The notes beneath the pieces were generated by a model. That model was not told the DNA's origin and did no database searches. It worked only from the letters and a program-made list of their open reading frames with translations. The position numbers and the translations under genes are program-made. Of a stretch of 64,000 bases of DNA, positions 59,398 to 64,000 are shown in pieces. How positions within the stretch are numbered: position 1 is the stretch's first letter; each line of letters begins with the position of its first letter. This DNA comes from GWB2-37-7 sp049684915 (lineage in GTDB: Bacteria > Bacillota > Clostridia > Lutisporales > Lutisporaceae): contig JBAVGO010000128.1 in assembly GCA_049684915.1 (NCBI GenBank), forward strand, positions 17,618 to 81,617, read 5' to 3'.

Positions 59398-59519
59398 ATG
59401 TTTTGCACTAAACATTCTACATAAAATTCAAAATGTGCAAAACATTTTCCTTGATTCATATGCTGCAAATAATACATTACTATTTTTGTGAATGATAGCT
59501 CTTTATCGCAACATATATG
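59398..59519. repeat. Dispersed hairpin element, copy B (fullest copy)
   Basis: Two consecutive inverted repeats. First: ATGTTTTGCAC (59398-59408) with GTGCAAAACAT (59435-59445), perfect. Second: CATATGCTGCAAATAA (from 59457) with TTATCGCAACATATATG (59503-59519), imperfect. The second corresponds base for base to the 16.5-kb copy, including TTTTGTGAATGATA. It occupies most of the gene-free 59314-59679 interval. Confidence 0.75.
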
Positions 59520-59679
59520 TCTTTATTACTATCCGCATTATAAATGTATGAAAAATCCTGCTTGAACTATTCATGTATTTTTACATTTACATAATATAAA
59601 TAAATATCACTATAATCCTAGCTATACATCCAATTTATAATCAATATAAGATTAAAATTATATACTTTCATATTACATA

Positions 59680-59708
59680 TTGACATAGATTGTCAGAAGG
59701 ATTATAAT
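59680..59708 (+). promoter_or_regulatory. Consensus sigma-A promoter of the GIY-YIG gene
   Basis: TTGACA (59680-59685), exactly 17 bp, TATAAT (59703-59708). Both boxes are perfect. TGACA-TAGAT-TGTCA overlaps the -35 box as a small inverted repeat. Confidence 0.85.
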
Positions 59709-59711
59709 TCA

Positions 59712-59743
59712 CTTAGTAATTTACTAAATTACTAAGTTACTAA
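59712..59743 (+). promoter_or_regulatory. Operator-like inverted repeat at the GIY-YIG transcription start
   Basis: CTTAGTAAT-TTACTAA-ATTACTAAG (59712-59736), 9-bp perfect arms, followed by a further TTACTAA (59737-59743). It covers the expected transcription start of a perfect promoter, as repressor operators do. Confidence 0.6.
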
Positions 59744-59765
59744 ATATATAAGGAGATAATATCTA

Positions 59766-60122
59766 ATGGATAGAAAAAAGGAATTAAAGTTGCAATATAA
59801 GCAAATGAAATCACAGATGGGTATATTTATTATCCGTTCAAAAGTGAATAATAAGTGCTATATTCAGGCAACTCAAGATTTAAGAGGCGTACTAAATGGC
59901 ACTAAAGTAAGACTGGAGGGTGGCACCCATCCATATCGAGAGCTACAAAAGGAATGGAGTGATTTTGGTTCTGAGAATTTCACTATAGAAATATTAGAGA
60001 ATCTTGAATATGATAAGGACGAATCGAGAACCAACTATGAAGAAGATTTGGCTTTGTTACATATGATTTGGGAAGATAAGCTAACAAAGGAAAATATGGA
60101 GTTTTATCAAAAAAGAATATAA
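59766..60122 (+). CDS. GIY-YIG nuclease family protein
   Basis: 118-residue protein with a GIY-YIG-like core: GIFIIRSKVNNKCYIQATQD (GI[FY]-CYI motif), then a basic helix VLNGTKVRLEGGTHPYRELQ and WSDFGSENFTIEILENLEYD. The catalytic Arg and Glu of active homing or repair nucleases are not clearly preserved. In this clostridial subgroup the role is unknown; a regulatory or structural function is possible. GGAGAT ribosome site before the ATG at 59766. Perfect promoter and operator upstream. Confidence 0.8.
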   Translation: MDRKKELKLQYKQMKSQMGIFIIRSKVNNKCYIQATQDLRGVLNGTKVRLEGGTHPYRELQKEWSDFGSENFTIEILENLEYDKDESRTNYEEDLALLHMIWEDKLTKENMEFYQKRI

Positions 60123-60143
60123 TTAAATATAGAAATCTAGAAT

Positions 60144-60200
60144 TAAGGGCAGGATAGCACCATTTTACAAACTATAATGATGCTATATACCCGCCCTTAT
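60144..60200. terminator. Probable terminator between the GIY-YIG gene and pepF
   Basis: AAGGGCAGGATAGCA and TGCTATATACCCGCCCTT can pair with two interruptions around a 21-base loop. Between convergent genes. Confidence 0.5.
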
Positions 60201-60210
60201 AATAATATTA

Positions 60211-62019
60211 TTATTTTATCAATTCTTCCATTTGATTCAAAAGATCCTCAAATACCTTTAGTGCATTATTTATAGGGTCAGCTGTTGTCATATCCACTCC
60301 TGCTATTTTAAGCAGCTCGATTGGATAGTCTGATCCACCACTCTTTAAGAACTCTAGGTATCTATCAATTGCAGGCTGTCCTTCATTTATAATCTTATGA
60401 GCTATAGCTGTTGCTGCTGAGAAGCCTGTAGCATACTTGTAAACATAGAAGCTGGTGTAAAAATGAGGTATTCTTGACCATTCCATGTCTACGAACTCAT
60501 CAACTACCATATCTGGACCATAATACTTAACATTCAAGTCATGGTAAATCTGGCAAAGTACATCTGCTGTCAAGGATTCACCTGCTTCTGCCTTAGCATG
60601 TATAATCTTCTCAAACTCTGCAAACATGGTTTGCCTATATACAGTTAACCTGAACTGCTCCATATAGTAATTTAAAAGATACATCTTCTTTGTCTTATCT
60701 GTAGTAGTCTTCAGCAAATAGTGCATTAGTAATGCTTCGTTTAGTGTTGAAGCAACCTCCGCAACGAATATCTTATATTGTGCATAAATGTATGGTTGAT
60801 TTGCATCTGAGTAGAAGCTGTGCAAAGCGTGACCCATTTCATGTGCTAATGTAAACATGTTATTTACTGTGTCTGAGTGGTTAAGCAAAACGTATGGATG
60901 AGAATCATAGCAGCCCCATGAATATGCCCCTGATCTCTTCCCTTCATTTTCATAAACATCTATCCAGCCTGATGTTAATCCCTTCTGAAGATCCTTACTG
61001 TACTTTTCACCAAGAACTGCTACACCCTTTTTAACAGTCTCAACTGCCTCTTCATAGGTGATATCCATTTTGGCATCCTTAACCATTGTAGTGTAAATAT
61101 CATACATATGAAGCTCATCCAAATTCAGCATTTGTTTACGAAGCTTCATATATCTGTGCATCAAGTGCATATTTTCATTGATTGAATTTATAAGATTGTC
61201 ATAAACTGACTCCGGCACATTGTCAGGAAACAGGTATGACTCCCTAGCAGAGCTATATTTTCTAACCTTTGCTTCAAAAATATTTGCTTTAACCTGTGAA
61301 TTTAGTAATGCAGCAAGAGTGTTTCTTTGCTTTTTATAAGTTGAATAAAAAGCGTCAAAAGCATCCTTTCTTACTTTTCTGTCTGTGCTTTCCATAAGCT
61401 GTATAAATCTTCCTTTTGTCAATTCTACTTCATTTTCACTTTCATCCTTAATAACAGGAAACTTTATATCAGCATTGTTTAGCATACTGTAAATGCTTCC
61501 GGGAGCCTTTGCCATATCCCCAGACATAGCAAGTATCTGCTCTTCGCTTGCATTAAGTATATGAGGTTTTGATCTTACAATTTCGTCTATGTAATTATTA
61601 TAAAAAGCCAGCTTCTCATTCTCCTTAATAAAGACTGCCAGCTTTTCACTTTCTAGGGCAAGTATCTCAGGTACTACAAAGGCATTAGCGCTGGATACTT
61701 CTACTGATAAAGACTCTGATCTATCTGAATAGCTTTGATAAAAACCATTTGCGCTGTCTTCATGACTACGCATATGAGCATAAACATATACCTTCTCGAA
61801 CAATCTATTCATCGCAGCATTTGCATCCAGACACTGTAATAGATTGTCGGAGCTTGCAGATAGCTTATCTTTATACTGTGATAACTTTAGTGCTAGGTTT
61901 TTTACCTCTGCAAAATCCTTTTCCCATAAATCATTTTTTGCATAGATATCTTCCAGCTTCCATTTAAATTTATCTGAAAGTTCATCTCGTTTTGGTATTG
62001 ATGTATTTTTTTTAGACAC
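60211..62019 (-). CDS. pepF: Oligoendopeptidase F
   Basis: M3-family zinc oligopeptidase of 602 residues. The zinc-binding motif is FTLAHEMGHALHSFY, with the third ligand Glu in VAEVASTLNEALLMHYL. The N-terminal region (IPKRDELSDKFKWKLEDIYA) and FARFEKxI-like FAEFEKIIHAKAEAGESL are typical. It hydrolyses peptides of about 7-17 residues in the cytoplasm and may recycle signal or regulatory peptides. Monocistronic; a dispersed repeat copy lies just upstream. Confidence 0.95.
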   Translation of the reverse strand: MSKKNTSIPKRDELSDKFKWKLEDIYAKNDLWEKDFAEVKNLALKLSQYKDKLSASSDNLLQCLDANAAMNRLFEKVYVYAHMRSHEDSANGFYQSYSDRSESLSVEVSSANAFVVPEILALESEKLAVFIKENEKLAFYNNYIDEIVRSKPHILNASEEQILAMSGDMAKAPGSIYSMLNNADIKFPVIKDESENEVELTKGRFIQLMESTDRKVRKDAFDAFYSTYKKQRNTLAALLNSQVKANIFEAKVRKYSSARESYLFPDNVPESVYDNLINSINENMHLMHRYMKLRKQMLNLDELHMYDIYTTMVKDAKMDITYEEAVETVKKGVAVLGEKYSKDLQKGLTSGWIDVYENEGKRSGAYSWGCYDSHPYVLLNHSDTVNNMFTLAHEMGHALHSFYSDANQPYIYAQYKIFVAEVASTLNEALLMHYLLKTTTDKTKKMYLLNYYMEQFRLTVYRQTMFAEFEKIIHAKAEAGESLTADVLCQIYHDLNVKYYGPDMVVDEFVDMEWSRIPHFYTSFYVYKYATGFSAATAIAHKIINEGQPAIDRYLEFLKSGGSDYPIELLKIAGVDMTTADPINNALKVFEDLLNQMEELIK

Positions 62020-62086
62020 AAAATCTCCTCACTTTCAATCATTTAGTAAATATTATATCACAAACAAATTTATCCAACAATTCTAT

Positions 62087-62134
62087 ATGTTTAGCACTAA
62101 ATAGTTTACATTGAATTCAAAATGTGCAAAACAT
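62087..62134. repeat. Dispersed hairpin element, copy D
   Basis: ATGTTTAGCAC (62087-62097) with GTGCAAAACAT (62124-62134), one mismatch. The inner sequence (ATTCAAAATGTGCAAAACAT) is shared with copy B. It lies in the pepF / M20 divergent interval. Confidence 0.7.
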
Positions 62135-62203
62135 ATAGTATACTTATAATAAGTCAGATATATTGCAAGCTACTTCAAATTTATAACACTTCTGGAGGTT
62201 AAA

Positions 62204-63370
62204 ATGAAAGAACATATTATAAAAGAACTAGAAAATTTAGAAGAAAACTTAATTGAAATCAGTGATTTCATATGCAGCAACCCTGAGCTTGGCAACAAGG
62301 AATTCATGGCTATGGAAAAGCTAATAAACTTTCTTAAGTCCAATGGTTTTTCTATAGAAAAAAATATTCTTAATAAAGCAACTGCCTTTAAGGCTACCTT
62401 TGATAGCGGTAAACCTGGAGCAAGCATAGCTTATCTTTGTGAATATGACGCCCTTCCCCAAATAGGTCATGGCTGTGGTCATAACATGATAGGCACTATG
62501 AGTGTTGGTGCAGCTGTTGCACTCAGTAAGGTACTCAGTAAAATTGGCGGAAAAGCTGTAGTGTTTGGAACTCCCGCAGAGGAAACTGACGGTGCTAAGG
62601 TTGCAATGGCTGAGCAGGGTGCATTTAAAAACATAGACGTCGCAATGATCCTCCATCCCGGTGAAAAAACCAGTGAAAGCGGTTCTTCCTTGGCTATGGA
62701 CGCTCTACAGTTTGATTTCAAAGGTAAAACTAGCCATGCAGCAGCTTCTCCTCATGAAGGTATAAATGCCTTGGATGCTGTCATCCAGACCTTTAATGGC
62801 ATTAATGCCTTAAGACAGCATGTTACTTCAGATGTTAGAATTCATGGCATAATAACAGAAGGCGGAAAGGCCGCCAATATAGTACCTGATAGGGCAATTG
62901 CTCAATTCTATGTTAGAGCAGATAAAAAGAAATACCTTAAGGAGCTTGTAGAAAAGGTTAAGAATATAGCAAGAGGTGCTGCTCTTATGACAGGTGCAGT
63001 GCTTAATATTAGTAATTATGAAATTTCCTATGATGATATGAATACAAATAATTCTTTATCCACTGCCTTCAACGATAATCTAAAATATATTGGTATCACA
63101 GATATTGAGGCTTCAAGATCAAGCTATGGTTCAATAGATATGGGCAACGTAAGCAACGTAGTCCCTGCAATACATCCATACATCTCCATAACACTTGACA
63201 AGCCCTTGATATCTCACACTACAGAGTTCAGAGATGCCACAATGACAGATACTGCTCATAAAGCATTAGTGAAGGGTGCAGCAGCCTTAGCTCTAACAGG
63301 ATATGATGTGATAACTGACGATGAGCTCCTTGAAAAGATTAAGGTAGAGTTCAAAAAAAGCATTTCATAG
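62204..63370 (+). CDS. M20 amidohydrolase (AbgB/p-aminobenzoyl-glutamate hydrolase-like)
   Basis: Metallo-amidohydrolase of 388 residues. Metal-site motifs: ICSNPELGNKEF, CEYDALPQIGHGCGHNMIG (with Cys and His ligands), FGTPAEETDGAK and ILHPGEKT. The dimerisation domain (about 170-285) holds FKGKTSHAAASPHEGINALDAV. The set is that of the M20 subfamily acting on N-acyl amino acids or aminobenzoyl-glutamate; the substrate is not determined. GGAGG ribosome site. A response regulator gene follows 88 bases on. Confidence 0.92.
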   Translation: MKEHIIKELENLEENLIEISDFICSNPELGNKEFMAMEKLINFLKSNGFSIEKNILNKATAFKATFDSGKPGASIAYLCEYDALPQIGHGCGHNMIGTMSVGAAVALSKVLSKIGGKAVVFGTPAEETDGAKVAMAEQGAFKNIDVAMILHPGEKTSESGSSLAMDALQFDFKGKTSHAAASPHEGINALDAVIQTFNGINALRQHVTSDVRIHGIITEGGKAANIVPDRAIAQFYVRADKKKYLKELVEKVKNIARGAALMTGAVLNISNYEISYDDMNTNNSLSTAFNDNLKYIGITDIEASRSSYGSIDMGNVSNVVPAIHPYISITLDKPLISHTTEFRDATMTDTAHKALVKGAAALALTGYDVITDDELLEKIKVEFKKSIS

Positions 63371-63458
63371 CACACCCTCTCCAATTATTTATATGCAATA
63401 AATAAAATTTAATGGTAAAATGATAATAAGTATTTTGTGAAATAAGGGTGGTGTTTTC

Positions 63459-64000
63459 ATGAAGGTTTTGATTGTAGATGACGAGCCTGCTATAGTTGAT
63501 TTAATTAGAATAAATCTTGAGCTAGAGGGCTTAGAAACGCTTTTCTGCTATAGTGGCAAGGAAGCTGTAAAATATGCACAGACATTCAATCCAGATTTAA
63601 TTTTACTGGATATTATGCTGCCTGACATGAACGGCTTTGAGGTTTGCAAAACTATACAGAGCCTAAATATACCAATTATTATGCTGACTGCCAAAAACGA
63701 TATAAAGGATAAGCTTTATGGACTAGAGCTTGGTGCTGATGACTACATTACTAAACCCTTCGATGGCAGAGAGCTAATTGCTAGGATAAAGACCATCCTT
63801 AGAAGAGTTGACAAGTACAATGTTAAAGAAGAAACCAATATAACAGTAGGCTTAATTGTAATAAATACTATAGAGAGAACCGTACAAATTGACGGCATGG
63901 ATATTGCCCTTACTCCAAAGGAATTCGACCTCCTTCTTCTCTTCTGTGAGAATCAAAGGAAAGTTTTCTCCAGAGAGAATATTTTGGAGCTGGTTTGGGG
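63459..64000 (+). CDS. OmpR/PhoB-family response regulator (cut by window edge)
   Basis: Starts MKVLIVDDEPAIVDLIRINL with the receiver domain (phospho-acceptor Asp in LILLDIMLPDMNGF, Thr in IIMLTAKND, Lys in DYITKPFDGRELIARI), then the winged-helix effector (VNTIERTVQIDG-like INTIERTVQID, ALTPKEFDLLLLF, FSRENILELVWG). About 180 residues are visible; the last 40 or so lie outside. The ribosome site GGGTGGTG precedes the ATG at 63459. A sensor kinase gene is expected just beyond the window. Confidence 0.95.
   Translation, partial: MKVLIVDDEPAIVDLIRINLELEGLETLFCYSGKEAVKYAQTFNPDLILLDIMLPDMNGFEVCKTIQSLNIPIIMLTAKNDIKDKLYGLELGADDYITKPFDGRELIARIKTILRRVDKYNVKEETNITVGLIVINTIERTVQIDGMDIALTPKEFDLLLLFCENQRKVFSRENILELVW

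Overview
The window looks like a chromosomal segment of a low-GC, anaerobic, endospore-forming Clostridia (Clostridiales) species. The evidence is the sporulation genes (cotJABC, SpoVD-type PBP, a GerMN lipoprotein, two Spo0E-like mini-genes), a SCIFF-type radical SAM maturase, ATP-dependent PEP carboxykinase, PduL/DeoC, strong GGAGG ribosome binding sites and AT-rich intergenic DNA. Assignment below that level is not attempted.

Layout. (1) 1-2085: right end of an integrated mobile element. It carries a large serine recombinase (running off the left edge), a small ORF and a double-HTH repressor, and it ends inside murA exactly at the PGG motif that precedes the catalytic Cys. (2) 2086-14256: the dcw cell-wall/division cluster on the minus strand, in transcription order mraZ-rsmH-ftsL-spoVD/pbp-(terminator)-murE-murF-mraY-murD-ftsW-murG-(terminator)-murA'. 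Three 10-bp-spaced MraZ boxes precede mraZ. (3) 14.3-17.4 kb: a Spo0E-like mini-gene, lgt, an SDH-type serine protease-like protein and an unknown gene. (4) 17.5-19.2 kb: a very AT-rich cassette with a 37-residue peptide gene and a radical SAM/SPASM enzyme, a candidate RiPP system that I cannot place in a known class. (5) 19.4-22.5 kb: deoC, pduL, a SCIFF-type maturase with no precursor beside it, and a DUF1858 mini-gene with an in-frame TGA where the family has the second Cys of CxGC (candidate selenoprotein). (6) 22.5-30.5 kb: thioredoxin-reductase-like enzyme, CPBP protease, GerMN lipoprotein, membrane protein, then a sulfur-trafficking operon (ArsR regulator, CoA-disulfide reductase-rhodanese, TusA, DsrE) behind a perfect 28-bp palindrome. 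(7) 30.6-42 kb: an O-antigen-ligase-like protein, a giant SLH surface protein, a frameshifted TSUP transporter, a CBS-type pyrophosphatase and a Ca2+ P-type ATPase. (8) 42.3-52 kb: prfC, a 2'-5' RNA ligase-like protein, psuG, mtnA, folD, an M20 peptidase, two GNATs and pckA. A 98-bp tandem repeat lies between mtnA and folD. (9) 52-64 kb: PAS histidine kinase, Cys-rich small protein, DegV, cotJABC, amidase, ferritin-like protein, second Spo0E-like mini-gene, GIY-YIG protein, pepF, M20 amidohydrolase and the start of an OmpR-type response regulator.

Most relevant for novelty are the peptide/radical SAM cassette, the TGA-containing DUF1858 gene, the murA-interrupting element, a family of dispersed hairpin elements (near 14.3, 16.5, 44.7, 59.4 and 62.1 kb) and the 98-bp tandem repeat. 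No rRNA, tRNA or CRISPR array was recognised.
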